Origin: Lewinellaceae bacterium
Lineage (GTDB): Bacteria > Bacteroidota > Bacteroidia > Chitinophagales > Saprospiraceae
Assembly: GCA_016710765.1 (NCBI GenBank)
Contig: JADJUJ010000001.1
Coordinates: 558,001-622,000, forward strand
Length of the DNA: 64,000 nucleotides
Direction: 5' to 3'
The position numbers were made by a program, and so were the translations under genes. Under the pieces are notes generated by a model. The model was not told the origin of the DNA, searched no databases, and was given only the letters and a program-made list of their open reading frames with translations. This document shows positions 17,601 to 26,049 of this stretch, one piece after another (positions within the stretch are counted from its first letter, which is position 1; each line of letters begins with the position of its first letter).

Positions 17601-18933
17601 TTTGAACGCTGGTCGTGGAACAAGTCAGAGTACCACCACTCACTGTTACAACCGGAGCTGAAATATCACCTGCAACAGTCGTACTGGCAGATGCAGTACA
17701 TCCATTGGCGATATTGGTAACGGTAAGCAGATACGTTCCTGGCAAATTGATTGTAGGATTGAGTGTAGTCGCACCTGAAACAATGTTGCCGTTTGTTGTT
17801 GTCCAAAAATATTGAAAATTAGGGCCTGTTGAAGAGCCCGAACCGCTAAGCGTAACAAGAGGATTTTGACAACTTATGCTTCCGCCCGAACTTGCCGCTG
17901 CAGTGGGTTGGATTGTGTTCCCAACTATGGTTACTGAACTTGTTTTACTGCAATCGTTGGCGTCGGTAACTGTCACAAAATAAGTACCTGCCGTATTGAA
18001 ATCAGACTGCGCGCCTATATTTCCATTAGACCACTCGAAATAAAAACTTCCAGCGCCACCAGATGCATTGGCCGTTGCTGTTACCGTTGGATTGCTGCAA
18101 GTAATGGTACCATTTGATGAAACACTTAAGGCGATGGCCGTTGGCTGTGTTATTGTGACATTGGTAGTGGCAGTACCACTACCGCCAGCGCCAGTAACCG
18201 TCACGGTATAATTTCCGGCAGTCAGGTTCACTGCAGTGGCGCCCGACTGGCCATTGGACCATAAATATGTATATGGCGGAACACCTCCGGCACCTTCAGC
18301 GGTAGCACTACCGGTATTACTGCCATTACACAGCACATTGGTACTGCTGATAATGGTAGCCGTAACCGGCGGAGCACCAGCAAAAGAATATGTTTCACTA
18401 AATGCTGCAGCAAAATCACCGCTATCATTGCCATTCCCATTGGTAAAATTGCCAATAAAATAAAACTTGATGGTATTTCCTCCGGCAGTAATAGGGGAGG
18501 TCCAGTCAAAATCCCAACTGACAGATCCGCCTCCAAATGTTTTTCCACCACGTTGCTCGATGTACTCCCGCCCGCCAGAGAACTCTGTGCCCGACTGGGG
18601 ATTCGTGGCAGCCAGGTTGCCACAATTGGCGTTGTTTCCATCAACCACCACCATTTGGTATCCACCCTTGGATGGGTTTCCTGCTGTTGGATTGAGCGTT
18701 AAAGTAAGGTTGTAAACCATGTTGGGTTCAATTGTACTGGGCAGACCAGTAATAAAAACCGTTCCATCATAACCATTGGGGTTGCTTCCGTTGTGGCAAT
18801 TATTGCAGTGCCCATCGAAAGGAGCACCCGTCCTTCCATTCGGCGGGTTATTGTTGTTGGCTAACCATACAAGAGCACACAGCAGTAATCCGCTGTAACG
18901 CAATAAAGGAGAGGTAGTAGGTCGTTTTAACAT
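14626..18933 (-). CDS. Giant T9SS surface protein with choice-of-anchor V domain and SprB-like repeats
   Basis: The 1435-residue protein begins with a signal segment (about 12-25). A choice-of-anchor V/Reeler-like domain follows, with a CxxCH sequence (Cys43, Cys46, His47 in GHCNNCHNG). A long array of Ig-like and SprB-type repeats makes up the middle (recurring PPYTYLWSNG, GTYTVTVTD, ITQPTA elements). An HYR-like domain (DNCSLAG) and a C-terminal T9SS sorting domain end it. SprB repeats occur in the mobile adhesins of gliding Bacteroidota, so a cell-surface adhesin role is likely. Whether the CxxCH binds heme is unknown; it is characteristic of this domain family. Confidence 0.88.
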   Translation of the reverse strand: MLKRPTTSPLLRYSGLLLCALVWLANNNNPPNGRTGAPFDGHCNNCHNGSNPNGYDGTVFITGLPSTIEPNMVYNLTLTLNPTAGNPSKGGYQMVVVDGNNANCGNLAATNPQSGTEFSGGREYIEQRGGKTFGGGSVSWDFDWTSPITAGGNTIKFYFIGNFTNGNGNDSGDFAAAFSETYSFAGAPPVTATIISSTNVLCNGSNTGSATAEGAGGVPPYTYLWSNGQSGATAVNLTAGNYTVTVTGAGGSGTATTNVTITQPTAIALSVSSNGTITCSNPTVTATANASGGAGSFYFEWSNGNIGAQSDFNTAGTYFVTVTDANDCSKTSSVTIVGNTIQPTAAASSGGSISCQNPLVTLSGSGSSTGPNFQYFWTTTNGNIVSGATTLNPTINLPGTYLLTVTNIANGCTASASTTVAGDISAPVVTVSGGTLTCSTTSVQITANANEPASYQWSGPNGFSSSQQNPTVSSSGAYIVTVTAADNGCTAAATTTVGNNTNPPTIAASVGGQLTCIQTTVTINLTTNPACSVIWVGPNGFSTSQQNPQVDAPGTYSVTATSQTNGCTAVSAVTVVQNIVPPQLSATGGLLNCIETTDTLLASSTDNTASFAWVGPNNYQATGSSAIVTAPGNYTVTATSATNGCASTATSIVTQNTTTPTASATTPVQITCMEPVIQLNGVASSQGGNFVYLWTTADGNIISGGTTLMPTVNAIGAYTLNVTNTSTGCSASTVVVVSQNAALMVAIDSIVPVGCFENSNGSLNVQASGGDGIYQYLWSTGDTTPTISGLAAGIYMATVSDASGCTAVVQDTITQPNALFANAAATGETALGENDGTATASPSGGTPPFMYLWNNGAMSAVIDSLSPGTYTVTVTDANTCSVEQSVTVNSFNCSLMANIASSPVSCNGASNGMATVFITGAADPVSYLWSNGDTTTTVVNLLAGTYSVSVVDNNNCSATLTVNITQPAALSTNATATGETSLGANNGTATAAPTGGSSPYTYLWSTGATTQGITGLAPGSYTVTVTDSKGCTKSKTVQVSSFNCMLMTSTTQADVGCHGAATGQITLSVAGGQLPYAYTWSNGDTTATISGLVAGVYTVSVADISGCTAIASATISEPAALVVDTIIVTNVACPELANGMAQIVLSGGTVPYSFSPNQTSNLAIGNYTVTITDSNNCSTLAMFAVVSEDQTPPELLCPTSPTMACEGDTIWFEYPGFSDNCSLAGIEPMLISGLPSGVVFPVGLTIQEYLLTDASGNSSNCSFTVSVSEAPLASLVSVVHDMDNLGQGSIQIDVASGSILEWSGPNGFSGSTALVEGLFSGTYFVKIINEVGCSTMLGPIVVDNTVASNEPHLIPLAFRVIPNPASSLVRLEIPASVQIVSVVVRNQFGQLVKRLSVEEWQNTIAVDEYPAGLYLFQLRDVGGKQWVVKWIKGDQ

Positions 18934-19112
18934 AAATGGTTAAGTGTTTTAATTACTTTACGGATAAGCATAAATGTACCAACAATTAAAATCTATCCCT
19001 TTATTCTCTTATTCAAGCAGTGTATATTTTTAGCCAAATAAGCAAAAAGAGTACTTAAACAGGGTTCTTTCTTTTAGAATATGGAACGGTTAACCACAAT
19101 CCTGTGCCACAA

Positions 19113-19135
19113 GCTTTTATTGAAAAAATAAAAGC
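19113..19135. repeat. 9-bp inverted repeat upstream of the FadN-like gene
   Basis: GCTTTTATT at 19113-19121 and its exact complement AATAAAAGC at 19127-19135 are separated by GAAAA, 75 nt before the ATG at 19210. It may be a 5'-leader hairpin or a repressor operator for the beta-oxidation pair. No regulator gene is nearby. Confidence 0.4.
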
Positions 19136-19209
19136 ATTATATTCGCACAGCGAAAATTCGCTATTTTAAACTTCACTCCATTGAAATTGTTTTACACCAA
19201 ACTATTGAT

Positions 19210-21609
19210 ATGATTCATAGACACATTCGCAAAGTTGCAGTTTTGGGATCCGGATTAATGGGTACTGGAATTGCAGCACACTTGGCTGGTTGCGGCCTGG
19301 AAGTTCTGATGCTGGATATACTCCCACCCGATCTCAAGCCGGAAGAAAATACAAAGCCTGCAGCGCGAAACCGTATTGGGCTTACATCACTGCAAAACGC
19401 CCTCAAAGCAAAACCTGCCGCCTTTTTTACCAACCAGTTGGCCTCTAGAATTACAGTAGGTAACTTCGAAGACGACTTTTCAAAAATACACGATGCCGAC
19501 TGGATCATTGAGGTAGTCGTGGAACGATTGGATATTAAAAAGCAGGTTTTTGAAAAAGTTGAAAAATACAGAAGTCAGGGCAGTTTTATCAGCTCCAATA
19601 CTTCCGGTATTCCCATTCATCTGATGATGGAAGGGCGAAGCGAGGATTTTCTCAAAAACTTCCTGGGTACACACTTCTTTAATCCTGCACGCTACATGCG
19701 CTTGCTGGAAATTATTCCTACCAGCAAAACAGATCCGGAAGTGGTTGCCTTTTTCATGCATTTCGGCGACGTATTGCTTGGAAAACAAACCGTACTTTGC
19801 AAGGATACACCGGCATTTATCGCCAACCGGGTAGGTGTGTATGCCATGGCCAAAATTTTTCACCTCACGTATGAGTTGGGACTCGACATCGCCACGGTAG
19901 ATACGCTTACCGGACCAGCCATCGGCCGGCCAAAGACCGGTACTTTCCGACTGGGCGATTTGGTGGGCATGGATACTGCTGTTCACGTCATCAATGGCTT
20001 GCGGGAAAACTGTCCTAAAGACGAACAGATAGCATCTTTTGAAATACCGCCCTTTCTTAAGTTCATGATCGACAACAAGTTTTTAGGGAATAAAACCCGA
20101 AAAGGCTTTTACGAGAAAACTGCTGAAAAAGATGCAAAGGGCCGGCCAGTGGTTTTGGCGCTGAATCTTAAAACACTGGAGTATGGTCCCTCCCAAAAGG
20201 AAAAACTTCCCATACTGGATACCCTGAAGCAAATTGATGAACTTCCACGCCGGATGAAAGCCATTTTCAAAGGCGACGACAAAGGCGCGGAATTACTGCA
20301 ACGCTCCTTTCTGGGTTTATTCGCTTATGCATCCAATCGCATTCCTGAAATTTCGGATACACTTTACGCCATTGATGATGCATTGCGCGCGGGTTTTGCC
20401 TGGGAGAAAGGCCCGTTCGAATATTGGGACATGGTCGGTATAGCTGACGCTGTTGCATTTGCTGAAAAAAGGGGTGAAGAAATCGCACCATGGGTGAAGG
20501 ATATGCTGGCAGCCGGGAACAGTAGCTTTTACAAGATGGAAAATGGTAAACGCTCTTGTTACAACCCCGCTACCAAACAATACGAAGCACTCCCTGGCGG
20601 AGATACTATTATCATATTAGATGCATACCGCGATAAGAAGCCCGTTTACCAGAATGCAGAAGTTACCCTTCACGATATTGGTGACGGCGTGCTCTGCCTG
20701 GAATTCCATTCTAAAATGAATGCCATCGGAGAAGGTATCCTGCGCGGGCTTCAGGAATCCGTCCGAATTGCAGAAGAAGAAGGTTGGAAAGGACTGGTGA
20801 TTGGCAACAACGCCCAAAATTTCACCGTCGGCGCCAACCTGATGATGATTGCCATGCTTGCCTATCAGCAAGAATGGGATGAACTCAACATGGCCGTCAG
20901 CTTGTTTCAGCAAACATCCATGCGCCTTCGCTACTCCGCTATTCCGGTGGTTATGTCCACTCAAGGCTATGTATTTGGTGGTGGATGCGAATTTGCCATG
21001 CACTGTGATGCCGTTATGGCAGCATCAGAAAGTTATATAGGCCTGGTAGAGGTGGGCGTAGGCCTGCTCCCCGGAGGTGCAGGCACCAAAGAATTTACCG
21101 TGAGGTTGTCTGACGAGTATTCCAAAGAAGGTGATGTACAGATTCCAAGCCTTATCGAACGCTTCAAAACCATTGCCACAGCACAGGTTGCTACTTCAGC
21201 ACATGAAGCCTTCCAGTTTGGTTATCTCCAGCACAAAAAAGATACGGTGGTACCCAATACAGCACGAAACATCGCTGAAGCCAAAGGCAAAGTACTTGAA
21301 CTCAGCGAATCCTATGTAAAGCCCATTCAACGGAATGATATCAATGTGTTGGGCAGAACTGGACTTGGCGCACTGTACATCGCTGCCCATTCGCTTCAAC
21401 TAGGGCATTATGCCAGTGAGCATGATGTAAAAATTGCCAAAAAAATTGCCTGGGTACTCTGTGGTGGTGATCTGACAAGCCCACAGCAAGTTTCAGAACA
21501 ATACCTTATTGACCTGGAACGCGAAGCATTTCTCAGCCTTGCCGGCGAATCCAAAACGCTGGAAAGAATTCAATTCATGCTGGAAAATGGTAAACCACTT
21601 AGAAACTAA
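19210..21609 (+). CDS. 3-Hydroxyacyl-CoA dehydrogenase / enoyl-CoA hydratase fusion (FadN-like)
   Basis: This 799-residue bifunctional beta-oxidation enzyme has the dehydrogenase first. The NAD-binding GSGLMGTG motif is near residue 14, the catalytic His lies in GTHFFNPARYM, and the two 3HCDH C-terminal domains run to about 450. The crotonase domain comes last (about 490-700), with oxyanion segments YVFGGGCEFA and YIGLVEVGVGLLPGG. This order is that of Bacillus FadN, not E. coli FadB, where the hydratase is N-terminal. The thiolase gene begins 38 nt downstream, making a compact hydration-dehydrogenation-thiolysis operon. No acyl-CoA dehydrogenase gene follows. Confidence 0.92.
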   Translation: MIHRHIRKVAVLGSGLMGTGIAAHLAGCGLEVLMLDILPPDLKPEENTKPAARNRIGLTSLQNALKAKPAAFFTNQLASRITVGNFEDDFSKIHDADWIIEVVVERLDIKKQVFEKVEKYRSQGSFISSNTSGIPIHLMMEGRSEDFLKNFLGTHFFNPARYMRLLEIIPTSKTDPEVVAFFMHFGDVLLGKQTVLCKDTPAFIANRVGVYAMAKIFHLTYELGLDIATVDTLTGPAIGRPKTGTFRLGDLVGMDTAVHVINGLRENCPKDEQIASFEIPPFLKFMIDNKFLGNKTRKGFYEKTAEKDAKGRPVVLALNLKTLEYGPSQKEKLPILDTLKQIDELPRRMKAIFKGDDKGAELLQRSFLGLFAYASNRIPEISDTLYAIDDALRAGFAWEKGPFEYWDMVGIADAVAFAEKRGEEIAPWVKDMLAAGNSSFYKMENGKRSCYNPATKQYEALPGGDTIIILDAYRDKKPVYQNAEVTLHDIGDGVLCLEFHSKMNAIGEGILRGLQESVRIAEEEGWKGLVIGNNAQNFTVGANLMMIAMLAYQQEWDELNMAVSLFQQTSMRLRYSAIPVVMSTQGYVFGGGCEFAMHCDAVMAASESYIGLVEVGVGLLPGGAGTKEFTVRLSDEYSKEGDVQIPSLIERFKTIATAQVATSAHEAFQFGYLQHKKDTVVPNTARNIAEAKGKVLELSESYVKPIQRNDINVLGRTGLGALYIAAHSLQLGHYASEHDVKIAKKIAWVLCGGDLTSPQQVSEQYLIDLEREAFLSLAGESKTLERIQFMLENGKPLRN

Positions 21610-21647
21610 CCCTAATTATATTAAGAAATAATTTAATATAAAATAAT

Positions 21648-22823
21648 ATGAACGAAGCATATATTATCAGTGGATTCCGAACAGCCGTAGGTAAAGCCGG
21701 AAAAGGCGGTTTCAAATCTGTTCGCCCGGATGATCTGGGTATAGCAGTTATACAACATTTACTCTCCACTGTTCCACAATTGGATCCCAATCTTATAGAT
21801 GATGTGCTGGTAGGTTGCGCCAACCCGGAGGGGGAGCAAGGGCTTCAAATAGGCCGACTCATTGCCGTTCGGGCATTGGGAATAGATGTTCCTGGTATGA
21901 CAGTAAATCGGTATTGCGCATCTGGTCTGGAAACCATCAGCATTGCTGTTGCTAAAATTAAGGCAGGTATGGGCGAATGTTACGTTGCTGGTGGGGTAGA
22001 AAGCATGAGCCTCATTCCAATGACGGGATACAAACTTGCGCCTAACTACAATATCGCTGCACATAACCCCGACTACCTGGTAGGCATGGGTTTAACCGCT
22101 GAGGCCGTAGCCAAAAAATACAACATAACCCGGGAAGAATCAGATGCATTTGCCGTCCGAAGTCATGAACGCGCTGCTGCTGCAATTGACAGCGGTAAAT
22201 TTACCGATGAAATTGTTCCGGTTAAAGTGAAAGAAGTATACGTTGAAAACGACAAGCGCAAAGAAAGAGACTTTACGGTCGATACCGATGAAGGTGTACG
22301 CCGGGATACCAGTATGGAAGGATTGGCCAGGTTGCGCCCTGCCTTTGATGCAAAGGGAATTGTAACTGCAGGAAACTCCTCCCAAACATCCGATGGTGCG
22401 GCCTTCGTTTTGGTCATGTCGGAACGGATGATGAAACAATTGGGCTTACAACCAGTGGCACGCTTGGCGGCTTGCGCCGTTGCCGGAGTGGATCCGCTGT
22501 ACATGGGTATCGGTCCTGTTGCTGCTATTCCAAAAGCCCTGAAACAAGCCGGGCTTACACTTGATCAAATCCAGCAAATTGAACTTAATGAAGCCTTTGC
22601 CGCACAATCACTTGCCGTAGTAAAAGAGGTTGGAATTGATATGAAACGCCTCAACCTAAACGGTGGTGCCATTGCCTTAGGCCATCCGCTGGGTTGTTCT
22701 GGCGCTAAATTATCCATACAACTCCTGAATGAAATGCGCCGCCGCAACCAGCAATACGGTATGGTTACCGCATGTGTTGGTGGTGGACAAGGAATTGCAG
22801 GTATATTCGAACGATTGAATTAA
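21648..22823 (+). CDS. fadA: Acetyl-CoA C-acyltransferase (thiolase)
   Basis: The 391-residue protein has all thiolase catalytic residues: nucleophile Cys90 in NRYCASGLETI, His346 in ALGHPLGCSGAK and Cys376 in TACVGGGQG. It cleaves 3-ketoacyl-CoA with CoA, the last step of beta-oxidation, acting on the product of the FadN-like enzyme encoded just upstream. Degradative use is inferred from the operon; the fold alone cannot exclude a biosynthetic acetoacetyl-CoA thiolase. A strong terminator lies 46 nt after the stop. Confidence 0.93.
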   Translation: MNEAYIISGFRTAVGKAGKGGFKSVRPDDLGIAVIQHLLSTVPQLDPNLIDDVLVGCANPEGEQGLQIGRLIAVRALGIDVPGMTVNRYCASGLETISIAVAKIKAGMGECYVAGGVESMSLIPMTGYKLAPNYNIAAHNPDYLVGMGLTAEAVAKKYNITREESDAFAVRSHERAAAAIDSGKFTDEIVPVKVKEVYVENDKRKERDFTVDTDEGVRRDTSMEGLARLRPAFDAKGIVTAGNSSQTSDGAAFVLVMSERMMKQLGLQPVARLAACAVAGVDPLYMGIGPVAAIPKALKQAGLTLDQIQQIELNEAFAAQSLAVVKEVGIDMKRLNLNGGAIALGHPLGCSGAKLSIQLLNEMRRRNQQYGMVTACVGGGQGIAGIFERLN

Positions 22824-22868
22824 GTACCAATTCCCAGAATCATTTTCAGATTCTTTGGTATAAATTTC

Positions 22869-22943
22869 AAAGCCACAAGGGCAGAAAACAAAGTGCCAGT
22901 TTATCCAACTGTTTCTGTGTGTTTTCCGCCTTTGTGGCTTTTT
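22869..22943 (+). terminator. Long-stem terminator of the beta-oxidation operon
   Basis: Complementary arms of 21 nt at 22869-22889 (AAAGCCACAAGGGC...) and 22921-22941 pair with one G-U and one mismatch, then run into TTTTTC. Confidence 0.85.
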
Positions 22944-22991
22944 CATTGAATACGCCAACAGATATGCAATTAAGTGCATGGCTAAATTCGG

Positions 22992-22999
22992 TACCTTTG
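22992..22999 (+). promoter_or_regulatory. -7 element (TACCTTTG) for the OmpA-PD40 gene
   Basis: An exact TAnnTTTG match lies 32 nt before ATG 23024, implying a transcript start near 23006 and excluding the long in-frame upstream extension. Confidence 0.6.
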
Positions 23000-23023
23000 T
23001 GTCGGAAATACAACTCTCACACC

Positions 23024-24631
23024 ATGCGTTATTTTTTATTATTTCTATTATACCCTACCCTCCTTACAAGTCAGGAATTTATTGTCGAAAAACTCCCCGA
23101 GTTCATCAACAGCAACTATGATGAAATAACCCCGGTACCCAGTCGTGATGGCAATACACTTTACTTCACGCGCGTGGCTTACCCCGACTTCGACCACACC
23201 CTCTGGCTTGACTCGGTTGACTATGCGTTAAAATTACAACCAGAGGCCTATCGGAAAATGCTGGCTGGCATCTATACTGAAATAGGCAAAACGCCCATTA
23301 AAGCACCTGAAACATCCACTTTCAACCAGGATATATGGATTGCAAATGGTGATTCTGCACGGTTTACAAACCTTACTCATCCTGGCCCCCCATTAAATAA
23401 CGCCCTTCCAAATAGCCTGGTTAGTATTACCCCCGACCCAAATGCCTTCTATATCATCAATCAATTCAAAGCCGCCGGTGATATGAACAAGGGATTTTCC
23501 CTTATCAGAAGACTTTCGGATAACAGTTGGAGTGCACCTGATCCGATAGAAATTAAAGACTTTTATACCATCACTTCCGATGTAAGCCTGACAATGAGTT
23601 TTGATGGAAAGATCCTTATTCTCGCAGCGGCAAGATACGACTCAAGAGATCTTGACTTGTACGTATGTTTTAAGGATGGTGAACACCAATGGAGTGTACC
23701 TCATCATATGGGTAACACCATAAACTCCAACAAGCGCGAACTCACACCTTTTTTATCGGAAGACCACAGCACCCTGTTTTTTGCTTCTAACCGATGGAAC
23801 AGCAGTGGGGGCTTGGACTTATTTGTGTCCAGAAGGGAAGACGATACCTGGCTTAAATGGTCGGAACCAGTACGACTAACCTACCCCATCAACTCACCTG
23901 AAGATGAAAGCCAACCCTACTTCAACATGACAAGTGGCTACCTCTATTTCACTTCGCAAAGAGACGGCTCCAACGATATTTTCAGGGTGCAAATAGCACC
24001 TCCACAAGCCACTGAACTTGTTATAACTGGGCGGGTGTTGAATAGAAAAACAGGTGAATTGCTCCTTGGCGCAAGTGTTCGCTACGAAAGTGAAAGCACT
24101 CGCGACAATAAAGTAAGTGCAGAAAACGGCTATTATACCCTTAAAATACCCAAAGGCCTTGCCTTCGAACTGACGCCTGAAAAATCAGGCTTCTCAGGAA
24201 AACCAGAAACAATACTATTTAGACGCGACTACTATTTCTTTCAAGACTCCTATACTATAGATTTGTATGCAGATCCAATGGAAGTAGGCAGTACCATAGC
24301 CTTAAGACCCATCTATTTTCAGCAATCGAAACCACAAATACTGGAAACATCTTTTCCGGAATTAAAGCGCCTGGCCGATATTCTCCTGGAAAATCAGACC
24401 ATGCATATCCTTGTAGAAGGCCACACCGATAATGTTGGGAAAATAGAAGACCTCCAAACCTTATCAGAAGACCGCGCTATGGCCGTAAAAACATTCCTAA
24501 CCGAGCAGGGTGTTTCGGCCGATCGAATTCAGGCAAATGGCTTTGGACCCAGTCAACCCATTTCCGACAACAGTACCGAGGCATCAAAACAATTAAATCG
24601 AAGAGTAGAAGTTAAAATCACTAAACTCTAA
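23024..24631 (+). CDS. OmpA-family protein with PD40 propeller repeats
   Basis: The 535-residue exported protein has a signal peptide (MRYFLLFLLYPTLLTSQ). WD40-like PD40 repeats follow (for example DGNTLYFTR, STLFFASNR, GYLYFTSQRDGSNDIF), then a carboxypeptidase-regulatory-like beta-sandwich (VITGRVLNRKTGELL). The C-terminal OmpA peptidoglycan-binding domain contains VEGHTDNVGK and RRVEVKI. Such proteins sit in the periplasm or outer membrane and attach to peptidoglycan; homologues occur near T9SS (PorE-like) and envelope systems, though function here is unknown. Its stop codon abuts a parS-like palindrome. Confidence 0.9.
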   Translation: MRYFLLFLLYPTLLTSQEFIVEKLPEFINSNYDEITPVPSRDGNTLYFTRVAYPDFDHTLWLDSVDYALKLQPEAYRKMLAGIYTEIGKTPIKAPETSTFNQDIWIANGDSARFTNLTHPGPPLNNALPNSLVSITPDPNAFYIINQFKAAGDMNKGFSLIRRLSDNSWSAPDPIEIKDFYTITSDVSLTMSFDGKILILAAARYDSRDLDLYVCFKDGEHQWSVPHHMGNTINSNKRELTPFLSEDHSTLFFASNRWNSSGGLDLFVSRREDDTWLKWSEPVRLTYPINSPEDESQPYFNMTSGYLYFTSQRDGSNDIFRVQIAPPQATELVITGRVLNRKTGELLLGASVRYESESTRDNKVSAENGYYTLKIPKGLAFELTPEKSGFSGKPETILFRRDYYFFQDSYTIDLYADPMEVGSTIALRPIYFQQSKPQILETSFPELKRLADILLENQTMHILVEGHTDNVGKIEDLQTLSEDRAMAVKTFLTEQGVSADRIQANGFGPSQPISDNSTEASKQLNRRVEVKITKL

Positions 24632-24649
24632 TTGTTCCACGTGGAACAA
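24632..24649. promoter_or_regulatory. parS-like centromere site 1
   Basis: TTGTTCCACGTGGAACAA is a perfect 18-bp palindrome filling half of the 35-nt gap between the OmpA-PD40 stop (24631) and thrC (24667). Its core matches the ParB-binding parS consensus (tGTTtCACGTGaAACa; the C/G variant TGTTCCACGTGGAACA is known from Pseudomonas). An identical 14-bp core occurs at 25619. It would load ParB for chromosome segregation. The parAB genes are not in the window. Confidence 0.8.
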
Positions 24650-24666
24650 CCCTACCCTTTCCCCGT

Positions 24667-25971
24667 ATGCAACTATACAGTACAAAAAACCCGAAGCACA
24701 TCGTAAACTTTCAGCAAGCACTTTTTGAAGGCTTACCCCCCGACAATGGGCTATACATGCCCTCCGTGATTCCATTGCTATCATCACTATTTATACAAAA
24801 CCTCAACAAGTATAGTTTCCAGGACATTGCTTTCACCGTTGCACAAGCCATGCTAAATGGTGAAATTCCTGATTATGAACTACACACACTGGTAAAAAAC
24901 GCAATAAACTTTCAGGCGCCAGTTCATAAACTTGATGAACATACAGAAATATTAGAATTATTTCATGGACCATCACTTGCATTTAAAGATTTTGGCGCAA
25001 GGTTCATGGCACAAACAATGGGCTATTTCAACCAGAAATCAGATCAGGATCTAACCATTCTGGTTGCTACTTCTGGTGATACCGGTGGTGCGGTTGCTGC
25101 AGGGTTTTATCAAACACCAGGAATACGGGTAGTCATATTATACCCATCCGGCAAAGTGAGCGAACTACAGGAAAAACAACTAACCACGCTTGGTCATAAC
25201 ATCAGTGCCCTGGAAGTACAGGGTACATTCGATGATTGTCAAGCCCTGGTAAAACAAGCATTTCTGGACACCAAATTACGATCCAAAATAAACCTGAGTT
25301 CAGCAAACAGTATTAATATAGCCCGGCTCATACCACAAATGTTCTACTATTTTGAAGCATACAAACAAGTCCAGCATATTGGTAAGGATGTTGTTTTTAT
25401 TGTACCCTCAGGTAATTTTGGCAACTTGACAGCTGGACTGATGGCAAAAAAAATGGGCTTACCCATAGCTCATTTTGTAGCGGCTACCAATGCCAATGAT
25501 GTAGTTCCTGAATACCTGCAAACTGGAACATTCAAACCAAGAGCATCAAAGGCTACACTGTCCAATGCCATGGATGTAGGTAACCCTTCCAACTTCGCAA
25601 GAATGATGGACCTCTATGGTTCCACGTGGAACATTATAAAAGAAAACATCGATGGGTTCCGCTTTTCCGATGCTGAAACTAGGGCGGCAATGCGTGAAGT
25701 ATATTCACGTCATCGATACATTCTAGACCCACATGGTGCCGTAGGTTATCTGGCTTGGAGAACCTACCAAAAAGCACACCCCGAACATTACGGCATCATC
25801 CTCGAAACCGCACATCCTGCTAAATTTCTGGATAGTGTAAATTCAATTCTTGGTATGGAGATTGAAATCCCAGATACATTAAACCAATTGTATTCAAAAG
25901 AAAAAGCAGCAACATTAATATCAAAAGATTACAATGGTTTTAAAGATTGGTTGCATTTAAATATTAAATAA
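24667..25971 (+). CDS. thrC: Threonine synthase
   Basis: This 434-residue PLP enzyme converts O-phosphohomoserine to threonine. The N-terminal threonine-synthase domain (YSTKNPKHIVNFQQALFEGL, PPDNGLYMP) is followed by HGPSLAFKDFGARF, with the PLP Lys in AFKD. ATSGDTGGA and PSGNFGN form the phosphate-binding loops, and NPSNFARMMDLY is typical. The length is normal for the short bacterial class. No homoserine genes are adjacent. A parS-like site lies inside the coding region at 25619-25632, encoding part of GSTWN. Confidence 0.95.
   Translation: MQLYSTKNPKHIVNFQQALFEGLPPDNGLYMPSVIPLLSSLFIQNLNKYSFQDIAFTVAQAMLNGEIPDYELHTLVKNAINFQAPVHKLDEHTEILELFHGPSLAFKDFGARFMAQTMGYFNQKSDQDLTILVATSGDTGGAVAAGFYQTPGIRVVILYPSGKVSELQEKQLTTLGHNISALEVQGTFDDCQALVKQAFLDTKLRSKINLSSANSINIARLIPQMFYYFEAYKQVQHIGKDVVFIVPSGNFGNLTAGLMAKKMGLPIAHFVAATNANDVVPEYLQTGTFKPRASKATLSNAMDVGNPSNFARMMDLYGSTWNIIKENIDGFRFSDAETRAAMREVYSRHRYILDPHGAVGYLAWRTYQKAHPEHYGIILETAHPAKFLDSVNSILGMEIEIPDTLNQLYSKEKAATLISKDYNGFKDWLHLNIK
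25619..25632. promoter_or_regulatory. parS-like centromere site 2, inside thrC
   Basis: GTTCCACGTGGAAC repeats exactly the 14-bp core of the site at 24632-24649, 983 nt away; 15 of 16 positions of the extended site match. It is read in thrC as GGT TCC ACG TGG AAC. Two exact copies of a 14-bp palindrome within 1 kb are very unlikely by chance. Confidence 0.78.
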
Positions 25972-25997
25972 TTTTATAATATATTTTAGTGCAATAA

Positions 25998-26027
25998 AAA
26001 ACAGCGCACCACAGGGTACGCTGTTTT
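25998..26027. terminator. Bidirectional terminator between thrC and the hydrolase
   Basis: AAAACAGCG at 25998-26006 pairs with CGCTGTTTT at 26019-26027. The stem extends three more pairs past one mismatch, with A and T runs on both sides. Confidence 0.8.
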
Positions 26028-26049
26028 CCTTATATCACTCAACAATAAT

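Noticed and set aside
14900..18200. Recurrent similar segments considered as DNA repeats or mobile elements
   Set aside because: They encode Ig/SprB-type protein repeats in one long frame and differ in DNA sequence.
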